This document shows, one piece after another, positions 44,013 through 53,661 of a DNA stretch of 64,000 bases. The position numbers and the translations under genes were made by a program. Source of the DNA: Bacteroidota bacterium (lineage in GTDB: Bacteria > Bacteroidota > Bacteroidia > Chitinophagales > Chitinophagaceae). The DNA lies in NCBI GenBank assembly GCA_018266555.1, contig JAFEAF010000003.1, forward strand, positions 1 through 64,000. Reading direction: 5' to 3'. Under the pieces are notes generated by a model. That model saw only the letters and a list, made by a program, of their open reading frames with translations, did not search any database and was not told the origin of the DNA. Numbering within the stretch: position 1 is the stretch's first letter; each line of letters starts with the position of its first letter.

Positions 44013-46003
44013 GTTTTTGATTCCAGCTTCATGATTTTTTCAAACACTTCTTCATACTGTTTATTCAATTGTTGCAATTCTGCTGAAATCTTTTTGTAGC
44101 TGTTTTCTGTTTGTAAAAACTTCCCTTTGTCAGAATAAGTATCCGGAGAGGCCAATGCAGATTCTAATTCCAGTTTTTGTTGCGTTAGCTTTGCAATTTT
44201 TTCTTCTACCTGCTGAAAGATTTTTTGTTGCTTTTGTAGTTCTTTCTTTTGTTGTTTCGCCTCCCCGCCCTCCGAGGAGGGAGTTTTAGAAGTTTCATTT
44301 TGCTTTGAATCGGTTTTCTGTAAATTCAATTTGTTGTCTAATGATTCTTTTAACTCTTTTACGCCATTTGATTTTCTTGGCTCCTGGCTCCTGGCTACCA
44401 ATTCCTCCTGCCTTTTCTTCCATTCCACCCATTCCTCATACCCCCCTTTGAACTCTTTGATTTCATGATCAACTATTTCCCAGATTTTATTGGCTGTTTG
44501 AGAAATGAAATAACGATCATGGCTTACTAAAACATAACTTCCTTCATACTTATTCAACGCTTCTGCCAGCAATTCACAACTGTGCATGTCCAGGTGATTG
44601 GTCGGTTCATCCAGCAACAAAAAATTTGCTTTGCTGATAATAGTTTTTGCCAATGCCACTCTTGCTTTTTCTCCGCCGCTCAACACTTTTATTTTTTTCT
44701 CTACATCATCGCCACTGAATAAAAAACAACCAAGCAAGGTTCGTAATTCCAATTCCGTTTTTTGGCTGCCGCACTGCATCATTTCTTCCACAACAGTATT
44801 GTTCAAATTCAGGGCTTCTAACTGGTGCTGTGCATAAAAACTTTCTTCTACATTATGCCCCCATTTCCGCTCACCGGTGAAGGATTCTGTTCCGGCAATG
44901 ATTCTTAATAGTGTGGATTTTCCTTTTCCATTAGCGCCGATCAATGCAATCTTATCGCCCCGGTTTACTTCAGCCGATGAATTTTTTACAATGACATTTT
45001 CTCCAAATGTTTTTGTTATAGATTTTAATTCCACTAATATTTTTCCGGGAACTTTATCCAGCCTGAAATTTATTTTAATATTGGGGCGTTCGATCTCCGG
45101 CACTTCAATTCGGTCTAGCTTTTCTAATTTTTTTATTAAGCTTTGAGCCATTGCCGCTTTACTTGCTTTAGCTCTAAATCGTTCCACCAATCGTTCATTT
45201 TGCCGGATATAGTCCTGCTGGTTTTCATAAGCTCTTTGCTGCATCGCTATCCGCTCTTCTTTTTCCTTTTCATAAAAATCATAATTACCAATGTAGATGT
45301 GAAGTTGTTTTTGATAAAGCTCAACAATCTTTGTCACCATGCGGTTTAAAAAATATTTATCATGGCTCACAATTACAACAGCCCCCTGGTAATGCTGTAA
45401 ATATTTTTCGAGCCATTCAATGGAAGGAAGATCGAGGTGATTAGTTGGTTCATCCAATAAAAGAAGATCGGGCTGTTGCAAAATCATTTTAGCTAACAAT
45501 ACTCTCATCCTCCAGCCGCCGCTGAATTCACGATAAGGTCTTTGCAAATCATTATTGGCAAACCCGAGGCCCTGTAGCACTTCTTCTGTTTTATGATGGA
45601 TGTTATACCCACCTAAAACTTCTAACTCATGCAGCTTGTCAGAATAATCATGAACTAATTTGTCATCAGGATTTTTTTCCAATTCTCTACCAATTTCTTC
45701 AATTTCTTTTTCTAACTGAAGAATTTTTTCAAAAGCTCCTAATGCTACTTGCAAAATCGAATCATTAGTGTCGAAGCTCAGCAGATCCTGGTGCAGGTAG
45801 CCAATGCTGGTGTTACGGCTTTTTTCAATAGTTCCTTTTGAAGGTGAATATTCTCCTACCAATAATTTTAATAGAGTGGATTTACCGGTTCCATTAAAAC
45901 CGATAAGGCCGATTCGATCGTTGGGTTGTATATGCCATGTGGCATCTTCTATGATGGCTCTGGCGCCAAACTCAAAAGTTACATCTTGAAAACCTGCTAA
46001 CAT
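44009..46003 (-). CDS. ABC-F family ATP-binding protein
   Basis: A 664-residue protein with two ATPase domains in tandem and no transmembrane segment. Walker A motifs are GFNGTGKST (35-43) and GANGKGKST; signatures are SGGWRMRVLLAK and LSGGEKARVALAK, each with LLLDEPTNHLD. The linker between domains has the arm and P-site-tether region (EKEKEERIAMQQRAYENQQ). A charged low-complexity stretch (about 540-590) and a C-terminal coiled coil follow. ABC-F proteins act on the ribosome, Uup/EttA-like in translation or occasionally in antibiotic protection. The low-complexity stretch contains two GC-rich repeat-like insertions. Confidence 0.93.
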   Translation of the reverse strand: MLAGFQDVTFEFGARAIIEDATWHIQPNDRIGLIGFNGTGKSTLLKLLVGEYSPSKGTIEKSRNTSIGYLHQDLLSFDTNDSILQVALGAFEKILQLEKEIEEIGRELEKNPDDKLVHDYSDKLHELEVLGGYNIHHKTEEVLQGLGFANNDLQRPYREFSGGWRMRVLLAKMILQQPDLLLLDEPTNHLDLPSIEWLEKYLQHYQGAVVIVSHDKYFLNRMVTKIVELYQKQLHIYIGNYDFYEKEKEERIAMQQRAYENQQDYIRQNERLVERFRAKASKAAMAQSLIKKLEKLDRIEVPEIERPNIKINFRLDKVPGKILVELKSITKTFGENVIVKNSSAEVNRGDKIALIGANGKGKSTLLRIIAGTESFTGERKWGHNVEESFYAQHQLEALNLNNTVVEEMMQCGSQKTELELRTLLGCFLFSGDDVEKKIKVLSGGEKARVALAKTIISKANFLLLDEPTNHLDMHSCELLAEALNKYEGSYVLVSHDRYFISQTANKIWEIVDHEIKEFKGGYEEWVEWKKRQEELVARSQEPRKSNGVKELKESLDNKLNLQKTDSKQNETSKTPSSEGGEAKQQKKELQKQQKIFQQVEEKIAKLTQQKLELESALASPDTYSDKGKFLQTENSYKKISAELQQLNKQYEEVFEKIMKLESKT

Positions 46004-46017
46004 ACCTGAAAAAAAGA

Positions 46018-46025
46018 CAAATTTA
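46018..46025 (-). promoter_or_regulatory. Candidate -7 element for the ABC-F gene
   Basis: On the minus strand the sequence reads TAAATTTG, an exact TAnnTTTG match, 14 bp before the ATG. No -33 element at normal spacing. Confidence 0.4.
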
Positions 46026-46079
46026 GCTACAATTAACAGTTATTGGAAAACTTACCATGCTTCATTTTTCAATCCTGGT

Positions 46080-46087
46080 TATTTTTG
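46080..46087 (+). promoter_or_regulatory. Candidate -7 element for the DUF3347-like gene
   Basis: TATTTTTG matches TAnnTTTG and lies 19 bp before the ATG at 46107. The -33 element is not evident. Confidence 0.4.
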
Positions 46088-46106
46088 CATAAACTATTTG
46101 ACCGCT

Positions 46107-46847
46107 ATGAAGAAAATACTTGACATTCTCGCTATTATTTTGCCTTTGCTTCTTTTATCGCTTCCAATTTTTCGCAGAGTCATTTTTGGCAAAGCGAAAA
46201 AAGCTGAAGGCGCTGTGGCGAAACAACCCGGGCTTCTCCGGGTTTCCCGAACTTTTTTATTGATTGTTTTGTTGTTGATCGGAATTCTCCGGTATCTGTT
46301 TTATGGTGGCGGTTCTTCAGGTTCTTCAGAACCAAAACCGGAACCACTATCTGTAAGTAAACATAGTTCTGAGTTTAATGAATCATTACAAAGAGTGTTG
46401 AATGCATATTATTCTCTTACCGATGCGTTTTCAGGAAATGATACCGTGGCGATTCACTCATCTGCGGTTACCGTGAAAGAAGCGTTTGATAATTTTAAAA
46501 TGGATGAGTTGAAAAAGGATTCCACCATTTACCTGACAGCTATTGACCCGGTGAACAATGCCAAAGCCGAATTGGAAAGTATTTTGGTTGACCCTTCTAT
46601 GGATGAAAAAAGAGGTTCTTTGAATATTTTATCCGATAACCTGCGTAATCTTTTGGTGGTTGTAAAATATGATTTGGCAAAAGTATATTGGCAGCAATGT
46701 GATGAAGCTTTTGGTGAGGATAAGCCAGGAAATTGGTTGAGTCGTTCATCAGATTCTAAAAACCCGTATCCATTAAAAAATAATCTGCCATGCGGCATAG
46801 CAAAAGACACACTTAATTATATCCAGCCTGATTCAATAAAGAATTAA
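46107..46847 (+). CDS. Membrane-anchored DUF3347-like protein
   Basis: A 246-residue protein with two N-terminal transmembrane helices (about 4-22 and 46-65) and a periplasmic helical domain. The segment LQRVLNAYYSLTDAFSGNDT and the ending YWQQCDEAFGEDKPGNWLSRSS...NPYPLKNNLPCGIAKDTL pattern (shown here in pieces) matches DUF3347, which in other proteins is linked to metal efflux and copper binding. The usual Cys-Pro-Met and Met-x-x-Cys-Gly residues are partly changed to QCDEA and LPCG. The start is the ATG at 46107; an in-frame TTG precedes it. Upstream of and probably co-transcribed with a TonB receptor. Confidence 0.65.
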   Translation: MKKILDILAIILPLLLLSLPIFRRVIFGKAKKAEGAVAKQPGLLRVSRTFLLIVLLLIGILRYLFYGGGSSGSSEPKPEPLSVSKHSSEFNESLQRVLNAYYSLTDAFSGNDTVAIHSSAVTVKEAFDNFKMDELKKDSTIYLTAIDPVNNAKAELESILVDPSMDEKRGSLNILSDNLRNLLVVVKYDLAKVYWQQCDEAFGEDKPGNWLSRSSDSKNPYPLKNNLPCGIAKDTLNYIQPDSIKN

Positions 46848-46871
46848 AACTTTTATATTGAAATTTTTAAG

Positions 46872-49247
46872 ATGATGAGAACGACTACGGTAGCGGTGTT
46901 GATTTTTTTTATTTCATCCGGATTGCAGGCGCAAAACAGATATTCTCTGGAGGGTAAATTCACTTTGAATGGTTACATCAAAGACAGTCTTTCCGGGGAA
47001 TCTGTCATCGGAGCTTCAATATTAATCAATGGAAAATCAAAAGGAGTTACCAGTAATCAATATGGGTTTTATTCCATAACACTGGATTCAGGAATTTATG
47101 TCATCACCGTTTCGCATATCAGTTATTTATTTAAAACAATTCTGCTAAAACTTGACAGCAGTTTGTCATTCAATTTTGAATTGGCTCCCAAATCCGAAGC
47201 ATTACATGAAGTGGTTGTTTATTCAAAACGACAGGATGGTAATGTGAAGAATGCTCAAATGGGAAAAGTTGATTTGTCTATCGGGCAAATAAAAAACATT
47301 CCGGCCCTGTTAGGAGAAGTGGATATTCTGAAAGCCATTCAACTATTGCCCGGCATTCAAAATGCAGGAGAGGGGAATGCAGGATTTTATGTAAGGGGCG
47401 GTGGACCCGATCAAAACTTAATCGTGCTGGATGACGCCGTTGTTTATAACACAGGTCATCTGTTCGGCTTCTTTTCCATTTTTAATTCTGATGCCATCAA
47501 AGATGTTTCGGTGATCAAAGGCGGAATGCCGGCACAATATGGAGGACGCTTATCTTCCGTGCTTGATATTTCCATGAAAGAAGGCAATATGAATAAAACA
47601 GAAATGGAAGGAGGCGTCGGCTTGATTGCTTCCCGGTTTTCCATCCAGGGTCCCATCAAAAAGGACAAAGCTTCTTACATGATTTCTGCCCGGCGAACCT
47701 ATGTGGATGCGTTGATAAAACCTTTTATCAAAAAATCCAGCAGCTTTCACGGCTCAGGTTATTATTTCTATGACCTGAACACAAAGATGAATTATAAGTT
47801 TTCAGAAAAAGACCGGCTCTACCTCAGTGGATATTTTGGCCGTGATGTTTTTGATTTTAATAATAGCGATCAGTCATTTAAAACCAATATTCCCTGGGGA
47901 AATTCTACTGCCACGCTGAGATGGAATCATGTTTTTAATCGCCGGCTCTTTGCCAACACCACTTTAGTATATAATGATTACAAATTCCGCTTTGGCGCCA
48001 TACAGGATAATCTCGCATTCGAACTTTCATCGGGTATCCGTGATGGTACTATGAAAATGGACTTTGATTACTATCCTTTACCGCAGCATAAATTAAAATT
48101 CGGAGGGCTGATTACTTATCATAAATTTATTCCTAACGTACTTACCGGCCACCAGGATTCGATAGTTTTTCACCCTAATGATGAAAATGATAAATATGCA
48201 TTCGAAAACGCAGTGTACCTGCAGGATGATTGGACGGTGAACGATAAAATAAAAATCAACTATGGGCTTCGCTGGAGTGAATTTACACAAGTGGGGCCTT
48301 ATACCAAATATGTTCGTGATGCGAATCAAAACAAAACAGACAGCACGGTTTATAAAAATTTACAACCGATAAAAACCTATGGTGGATTTGAACCACGGCT
48401 TACTCTCCGGTTTTCATTGAATGATGAAACATCCCTGAAAGCCGCTATCACACGGAATTATCAATACATTCACCTGGTCAGTAATTCCGGCAGCACACTC
48501 CCAACTGATCTTTGGGTGCCGAGTACTTATATTGTAAAACCACAAATGAGTTGGTTGTATTCCGCAGGTGTGTTTAAAAATTTCAGGAATAATGAATACG
48601 AAACATCGCTGGAATTATATTATAAGGATATGAGAAACCAGATTGAATACAGCAATGGATATACGCCTTCACTTACAGATCCGGAAAGTGAATTTGTTTT
48701 TGGAAAAGGATGGAGCTACGGCGCTGAACTGTTTATTCATAAACTGCGGGGAAAATTCAACGGATGGATCGGTTATACATTATCCTGGACCTGGCGAAAA
48801 TTCAAAGACCTGAATAATGGTGAAAAATATCCGGCGAAATACGACAGGAGACATGACCTGAGTATTGTTGTCAATTATGAGAAAAATAAAAAATGGAAAT
48901 TCGGAGCAGTTTTTGTTTTCGGTACAGGCAATGCCATTACCCTTCCGGAGCAATTTTATTTTATTAATGGAGTATTGACCCAGGAGTACAGCCAGCTAAA
49001 TCAGTATAGGATGAAACCCTATCATCGTTTGGATCTTTCGGCAACTTATACACCGACACCAAAGAAGAAAAAGAAAGTTCAGTCTTATTGGGTTTTCAGT
49101 ATTTATAATGCCTATAGCCGGATGAATCCTTATTTCCTTTATTTTAATCAGACAGGAAGCCCCTATAACGGAACCCTACAGGTGCAGGCCAAACAGGTTT
49201 CTTTATTCCCCATTTTACCGGCAGTAACCTGGAATTTTAAATTATAA
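46872..49247 (+). CDS. TonB-dependent outer membrane receptor
   Basis: A 791-residue outer membrane receptor. A signal peptide (hydrophobic core LIFFISSGLQ, cleavage near QAQN) precedes a carboxypeptidase-like domain (about 28-115; GYIKDSLSGESVIGASILIN). The plug (IQLLPGIQNAGEGNAGFYVR, VIKGGMPAQYGGRLSSVLDI) and barrel follow. The plug type is found in peptide, metal or siderophore-like receptors of Bacteroidota and lacks a SusD partner. The start may be 46872 or the next codon. It lies 25 bp after the DUF3347-like gene, which hints at metal transport (inference). Confidence 0.9.
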   Translation: MMRTTTVAVLIFFISSGLQAQNRYSLEGKFTLNGYIKDSLSGESVIGASILINGKSKGVTSNQYGFYSITLDSGIYVITVSHISYLFKTILLKLDSSLSFNFELAPKSEALHEVVVYSKRQDGNVKNAQMGKVDLSIGQIKNIPALLGEVDILKAIQLLPGIQNAGEGNAGFYVRGGGPDQNLIVLDDAVVYNTGHLFGFFSIFNSDAIKDVSVIKGGMPAQYGGRLSSVLDISMKEGNMNKTEMEGGVGLIASRFSIQGPIKKDKASYMISARRTYVDALIKPFIKKSSSFHGSGYYFYDLNTKMNYKFSEKDRLYLSGYFGRDVFDFNNSDQSFKTNIPWGNSTATLRWNHVFNRRLFANTTLVYNDYKFRFGAIQDNLAFELSSGIRDGTMKMDFDYYPLPQHKLKFGGLITYHKFIPNVLTGHQDSIVFHPNDENDKYAFENAVYLQDDWTVNDKIKINYGLRWSEFTQVGPYTKYVRDANQNKTDSTVYKNLQPIKTYGGFEPRLTLRFSLNDETSLKAAITRNYQYIHLVSNSGSTLPTDLWVPSTYIVKPQMSWLYSAGVFKNFRNNEYETSLELYYKDMRNQIEYSNGYTPSLTDPESEFVFGKGWSYGAELFIHKLRGKFNGWIGYTLSWTWRKFKDLNNGEKYPAKYDRRHDLSIVVNYEKNKKWKFGAVFVFGTGNAITLPEQFYFINGVLTQEYSQLNQYRMKPYHRLDLSATYTPTPKKKKKVQSYWVFSIYNAYSRMNPYFLYFNQTGSPYNGTLQVQAKQVSLFPILPAVTWNFKL

Positions 49248-49391
49248 AACGGAATAATGATCTAATGATAAATGATTTTAATCTTTTATACTGATTTTAT
49301 TTTTGATGTTTGATTATTTTTACAAATCAATTTCAAGAAATGATTCAATGCCGCTTATCCATTCATATACATTTTTAATGATTATCGTTTA

Positions 49392-50138
49392 ATGCCTTTT
49401 ACTTTTTCACATCCGGGAGCTGTGTTACCATTGGGATATTTGCCTAAACGTTATTTTTCAATGACGGCGCTTGTGGTAGGAAGTATCGCCCCGGATTTTG
49501 AATATTTCATAAGAATGGATTCCTATAGTTCTTTTAGCCATAGCCTGAAAGGAATGTTCTGGTTTGATTTGCCTTTGACCATCATTCTCGCTTTCGTTTT
49601 TCATGGTGTGGTGAGGAATAAACTGATTGATAATCTTCCTGCTTTTGTCGCAAGTAAATTCCAGGTATTTAAAGATTTTGCCTGGCCTGCCTATTTTAAT
49701 AAGAAATTTATAACAGTTATTTATTCTGCTATAATTGGCATCTCGTCGCATATACTTTGGGATGCATTTACTCATGAACGGGGAATTTTTTCAAGCGATA
49801 TTGGGGTGTTAAAAGAGATGTACGCAATTTCAGTAAGCCACCGGTTTGCTACGTACAATTTACTGCAATTGATCAGCTCTATCACAGGTATCCTTATAGT
49901 TTTTTATGCAATATTTCAGCTTCACTCCGATAAAAGGTATGTGCAAAAGAGCAGGATATTTCCTTTCTGGCTCATAGTAATTACGGTAATGTTGATTGTT
50001 TTTGTAATCAGGTTTCTCAATGGGCTTAAACACGGAGAATACCGTGCCGTTGTAATGACGATAATATCCGGTGGATTAATCGGAATCTTATTGGCTTCAA
50101 TATTTTTACCGGCAAAAGAAAATGTAAAACAGGTTTAA
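49392..50138 (+). CDS. DUF4184 family membrane protein
   Basis: A 248-residue integral membrane protein with about six hydrophobic helices. MPFTFSHPGAVLPL, ALVVGSIAPDFEYFIRM and SSHILWDAFTHERG form the conserved His/Asp pattern of DUF4184, related to membrane-bound metal-dependent hydrolases (YdjM-like). The conserved His and Asp residues suggest a metal site facing the membrane. Function unproven. Single gene. Confidence 0.88.
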   Translation: MPFTFSHPGAVLPLGYLPKRYFSMTALVVGSIAPDFEYFIRMDSYSSFSHSLKGMFWFDLPLTIILAFVFHGVVRNKLIDNLPAFVASKFQVFKDFAWPAYFNKKFITVIYSAIIGISSHILWDAFTHERGIFSSDIGVLKEMYAISVSHRFATYNLLQLISSITGILIVFYAIFQLHSDKRYVQKSRIFPFWLIVITVMLIVFVIRFLNGLKHGEYRAVVMTIISGGLIGILLASIFLPAKENVKQV

Positions 50139-50173
50139 TGTTCTGAAACAGGTAAGTAGATTTTATTTATAAG

Positions 50174-50181
50174 TATTTTTG
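50174..50181 (+). promoter_or_regulatory. Candidate -7 element for the DUF4342 gene
   Basis: TATTTTTG matches TAnnTTTG, 36 bp before the ATG; the -33 element is not evident. Confidence 0.4.
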
Positions 50182-50217
50182 TAGTTGACCCTGTTTCCGG
50201 CATTTAAATAAAAAATC

Positions 50218-50463
50218 ATGAGTAAGAGGTTTTATGAGTCATTTAAAGTGGATGGCGAAAATTTATTGAAAAAAGTTAAGGAGCTGATCCGGGAAGGCAA
50301 TGTCCGCCGGATTATCATTAAGGATAAAAATGATAAAGAACTGATCGTATTTCCGCTTACTGTCGGCGTAGTGGGAGTGGTGCTGGCGCCGGTGCTGGCT
50401 GCTATTGGCGCTATGGCGGCATTGGTAGGTGAGTGTACTATCACTGTGGAGCGGGAAGGATAA
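50218..50463 (+). CDS. DUF4342 domain-containing small protein
   Basis: An 81-residue protein. FKVDGENLLKKVKELIREGN and VRRIIIKDKNDKELIVFPLT match DUF4342, followed by one hydrophobic helix (VGVVGVVLAPVLAAIGAMAALVG-like, about 49-71) and a short charged end. Members are small and possibly membrane associated; no function is known. Confidence 0.85.
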   Translation: MSKRFYESFKVDGENLLKKVKELIREGNVRRIIIKDKNDKELIVFPLTVGVVGVVLAPVLAAIGAMAALVGECTITVEREG

Positions 50464-50616
50464 TTTTTTTATTGTTGCTTAAAAAGATTTTCAAATTTCT
50501 GAAATGAATTGCACAGACCATATCATTTTAGAAATATCAAGATTTGATCATACTTACTCCCTTACAATAAACAATAAAAAGGTTTTCAATTTTATCAGCT
50601 ATATTATTTTTGAATC

Positions 50617-51882
50617 ATGAAAAAAATTCTTCTACTGATCTTTGTGTCATTTTGTGCATCCATTATTTGGGCGCAAAATATTCCCGATACAATTCAAAAA
50701 GTAATTCCCGGCAGAACCAACAGCCCGGAACAACAACAAAAACCATATCTGATCCTGATATCTGCCGATGGTTTCCGGTACGATTATGCAGAAAAATATC
50801 AAGCTCAGAATTTATTAGCTCTAAGCAAAGAAGGAGTGAGGGCTGAATCTATGATCCCATCATATCCGTCATTGACTTTTCCCAATCATTATACATTGGT
50901 TACCGGATTGTATCCTTCTCATCATGGATTGGTTAATAATTATTTTTATGACCGGAACCGGAAAGCATTTTATTCTATGAAAAATGAAAAGACCGTTACA
51001 GACGGAAGTTGGTACGGTGGAACACCATTATGGGTACTTGCCGAGCAGCAGCAAATGCTTACTGCCAGTTTTTATTGGGTGGGCTCAGAGGCAGCAATCA
51101 ATGGTATTTTACCAACCTATTATTATTCTTACAATGAGGCCATCCCTATTGACCGCCGCATTCAGATTGTAAAAGAGTGGTTGGAATTACCTGCTGAACG
51201 CAGGCCTCACCTGATTACTTTTTATTTTCCTGAAGTGGATCATGAAGGGCATATCTATGGGCCTGATGCGCCGGAAACAGCGCAGGCTGTTCGCTGGTTG
51301 GATTCAAGTGTTCAAAAATTAGTGGACAATGTTCGGGCAACCGGCCTGCCGGTAAATTTTATTTTTGTATCTGATCATGGTATGACTAAGATTGATACGG
51401 AACATTCTTTGGGAATGCCATCAGCAATTGATACTAACAAATTTTTTATTCCATCCGGAGCGGAATTGGTGGAGTTGTATGCAAAAAATAAAGAGAATGT
51501 TTCTGATACTTATGTAAAATTATTGCAGGAGGCAAAAGGATATAAAGTTTACCTGAAAGAAAACATGGCCGCCCGGCTTCATTATGGCTCGGAAGACGAT
51601 ACGATGGACCGCATTGGAGATATTCTCCTGATTCCTGATTGGCCGAATGAGTTTAATTTTTCTTCCCGTAAGCCGAGACCCGGCGCACATGGATATGATC
51701 CCTACCTGGTAAAAGATATGCATGCCACATTTTTTGCCTGGGGACCAGCATTCAAAAACGATTTTACGATTCCTTCGTTTCAAAATGTAAATGTGTACCC
51801 GGTTGTGACGACAATTTTAGGTTTAAAATATACAGATAAGATAGATGGAACTCCTGCTGTTGCCCATGAGATTTTGAAATGA
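50617..51882 (+). CDS. Ectonucleotide pyrophosphatase/phosphodiesterase (alkaline phosphatase superfamily)
   Basis: A 421-residue exported enzyme; the signal peptide ends near IIWAQN. ISADGFRYDY holds the first metal Asp, SYPSLTFPNHYTLVTGLYPS the nucleophile Thr, FPEVDHEGH the second metal group, VSDHGM and AHGYDP the remaining Asp/His ligands. This is the complete ENPP set. It should hydrolyse nucleotide or phospholipid diesters in the periplasm. Full length and alone in its transcription unit. Confidence 0.93.
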   Translation: MKKILLLIFVSFCASIIWAQNIPDTIQKVIPGRTNSPEQQQKPYLILISADGFRYDYAEKYQAQNLLALSKEGVRAESMIPSYPSLTFPNHYTLVTGLYPSHHGLVNNYFYDRNRKAFYSMKNEKTVTDGSWYGGTPLWVLAEQQQMLTASFYWVGSEAAINGILPTYYYSYNEAIPIDRRIQIVKEWLELPAERRPHLITFYFPEVDHEGHIYGPDAPETAQAVRWLDSSVQKLVDNVRATGLPVNFIFVSDHGMTKIDTEHSLGMPSAIDTNKFFIPSGAELVELYAKNKENVSDTYVKLLQEAKGYKVYLKENMAARLHYGSEDDTMDRIGDILLIPDWPNEFNFSSRKPRPGAHGYDPYLVKDMHATFFAWGPAFKNDFTIPSFQNVNVYPVVTTILGLKYTDKIDGTPAVAHEILK

Positions 51883-52006
51883 TCTTGCAATAAGATTTCA
51901 GATGAATAAAAAATAAGTATTAGAGGTTTACTATAATATTTTCAGTAAAGCGAAATATTTATATTGAATAAAAAATCTTTACCTTCCCCATACTAAATTT
52001 ATTGTA

Positions 52007-53599
52007 ATGAGAAAACTTCTGACAATTAGCTCCTTACTTCTAATTGTTTTTACACTTTCTGCCCAGGAAAAACTGGATATGGAGATGATCGGCAAGATCC
52101 GAAAAGAAGGATTGGAAAATTCAAAAGTGATGGACATCGCTTTTCATCTTACCGAAGCGAGTGGCTCAAGGCTCACCAGTTCACCCGGTTTTTTTCGTGC
52201 AGCCAACTGGGCGAAAGATCAATTAGCGCAATGGGGCCTGGTGAATGCGGCACTGGAACCCTGGGGAGATTTTGGAAAAGGATGGGAGTTGAAAAAAAGT
52301 TATGTAGCCATGACGACTCCATATTATCGTCCGTTGATTGCTTTCCCCAAAGCATGGACACAGGGAACCGGCGGATTAAAAAATGCAGAAGTGATGTTGA
52401 TTGATGTGAAAGACTCAACAGACCTCGCTCAATATGAAGGAAAATTAGCGGGGAAAATATTGCTGCCTTACCGCAATGATACATTGAAACAAAGTTTTAA
52501 GGCAGACGCAGAACGATATACAGATGAAGAACTGGAGAAAATGGCAAAAGCAGAACCTCAGCAACAAGGCCAGCGCAATCCTGCAGATACTGCTGCGCAA
52601 AGAAGATTCAGAGAACAATTTCAACGATTCCGTGGCCCCATGCGTACGCTTGCTTTGTTGAGAGAAATGGCAATGAAGGAAGGCGCTGTGGCAATATTAA
52701 GTATGTCGAGAGGGCAGGATGGAACTGTATTTGTTCAGGGTGGTGGATCTTATGCTGTTGATGCACCTCCGAATTTTCTTGATATTGTTCTATCTATGGA
52801 AGATTACCTGAGCATTCAACGACTTGTCAAATCCGGCATTCCTGTTCATTTAGATGTGGATGTACAAACTGAATTCAGCAATCCGGATGGGAAAGGTTAT
52901 AATGTAGTTGCAGAAATAAAAGGAACCGATCCAAAACTTAAGGATGAATTAGTAATGCTCGGGGGACATTTAGATAGCTGGCAAGGCGCCACCGGCGCTA
53001 CCGATAATGCAGCAGGATGTGCCGTGATGATGGAAGCAGTAAGAATTTTAAAAGCATTAGGTGTAAAACCCCGGCGCACTATTCGTATCGCATTATGGAG
53101 TGGGGAAGAAGAAGGGCTACTCGGTTCCCGTGCTTATGTAAAACATCATTTTGCTGAAGTGGACACGGTTACAAAAAAATGGATATTAAAACCTGAGTAC
53201 GATAAATTTTCATCTTATTTCAATATTGACAACGGCACCGGAAAGATCCGGGGAATTTATTTGCAGGAAAATGATAAAGAAAGAGAGATTTTTCAGGAAT
53301 GGTTAGCGCCGTTTAAAGATTTGGGCGCCACTACTGTCACCATTTCCAATACGGGCGGTACCGATCACCAGGCATTTGATGGCGTAGGGTTACCTGGTTT
53401 TCAATTCATCCAGGACCCGATTGAATATGAAACAAGAACGCACCATTCTAACATGGACAGTTATGATCATTTAATATATGATGATCTGAAACAAATTGCA
53501 ACCATTGTTGCTTCGTTTGTTTATAATGCTGCTATGCGTGATGAAAAACTTCCGAGAAAACCGATGCCCGAACCGAGAATAGGTGGCAGAGGATTTTGA
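52007..53599 (+). CDS. M28 family zinc aminopeptidase, exported
   Basis: A 530-residue peptidase with a signal peptide ending near TLSAQ. A PA-like inserted domain (about residues 120-290) precedes the M28 catalytic core. Co-catalytic zinc ligands are visible in order: His321 (GGHLDSW), Asp in GATDNAAG, the Glu pair in SGEEEGLLGS, Asp in NIDNGTG and His in RTHHSNMD. Such proteins are periplasmic or secreted aminopeptidases or carboxypeptidases. A Gln/Arg-rich insert near residues 180-205 is less usual. It is followed by a strong bidirectional terminator. Confidence 0.94.
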   Translation: MRKLLTISSLLLIVFTLSAQEKLDMEMIGKIRKEGLENSKVMDIAFHLTEASGSRLTSSPGFFRAANWAKDQLAQWGLVNAALEPWGDFGKGWELKKSYVAMTTPYYRPLIAFPKAWTQGTGGLKNAEVMLIDVKDSTDLAQYEGKLAGKILLPYRNDTLKQSFKADAERYTDEELEKMAKAEPQQQGQRNPADTAAQRRFREQFQRFRGPMRTLALLREMAMKEGAVAILSMSRGQDGTVFVQGGGSYAVDAPPNFLDIVLSMEDYLSIQRLVKSGIPVHLDVDVQTEFSNPDGKGYNVVAEIKGTDPKLKDELVMLGGHLDSWQGATGATDNAAGCAVMMEAVRILKALGVKPRRTIRIALWSGEEEGLLGSRAYVKHHFAEVDTVTKKWILKPEYDKFSSYFNIDNGTGKIRGIYLQENDKEREIFQEWLAPFKDLGATTVTISNTGGTDHQAFDGVGLPGFQFIQDPIEYETRTHHSNMDSYDHLIYDDLKQIATIVASFVYNAAMRDEKLPRKPMPEPRIGGRGF

Positions 53600-53615
53600 A
53601 AATAAAATTTTTATT

Positions 53616-53661
53616 AAAACAAATATGCCATAGCAAAAAAAAATTATGGCATATTTGTTTT
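53616..53661. terminator. Bidirectional terminator, 17-bp perfect stem
   Basis: Arms 53616-53632 and 53645-53661 are exact reverse complements (17 bp), with an A-rich 12-nt loop, between the convergent M28 and secreted-protein genes. The right arm overlaps the first two bases of the minus-strand gene's stop codon (53660-53662). Confidence 0.9.

Noticed and set aside
50605-50612. TATTTTTG before the ENPP-type gene as a promoter
   Set aside because: It ends only 4 bp before the ATG, so the transcript would start at or inside the coding region; likely chance.
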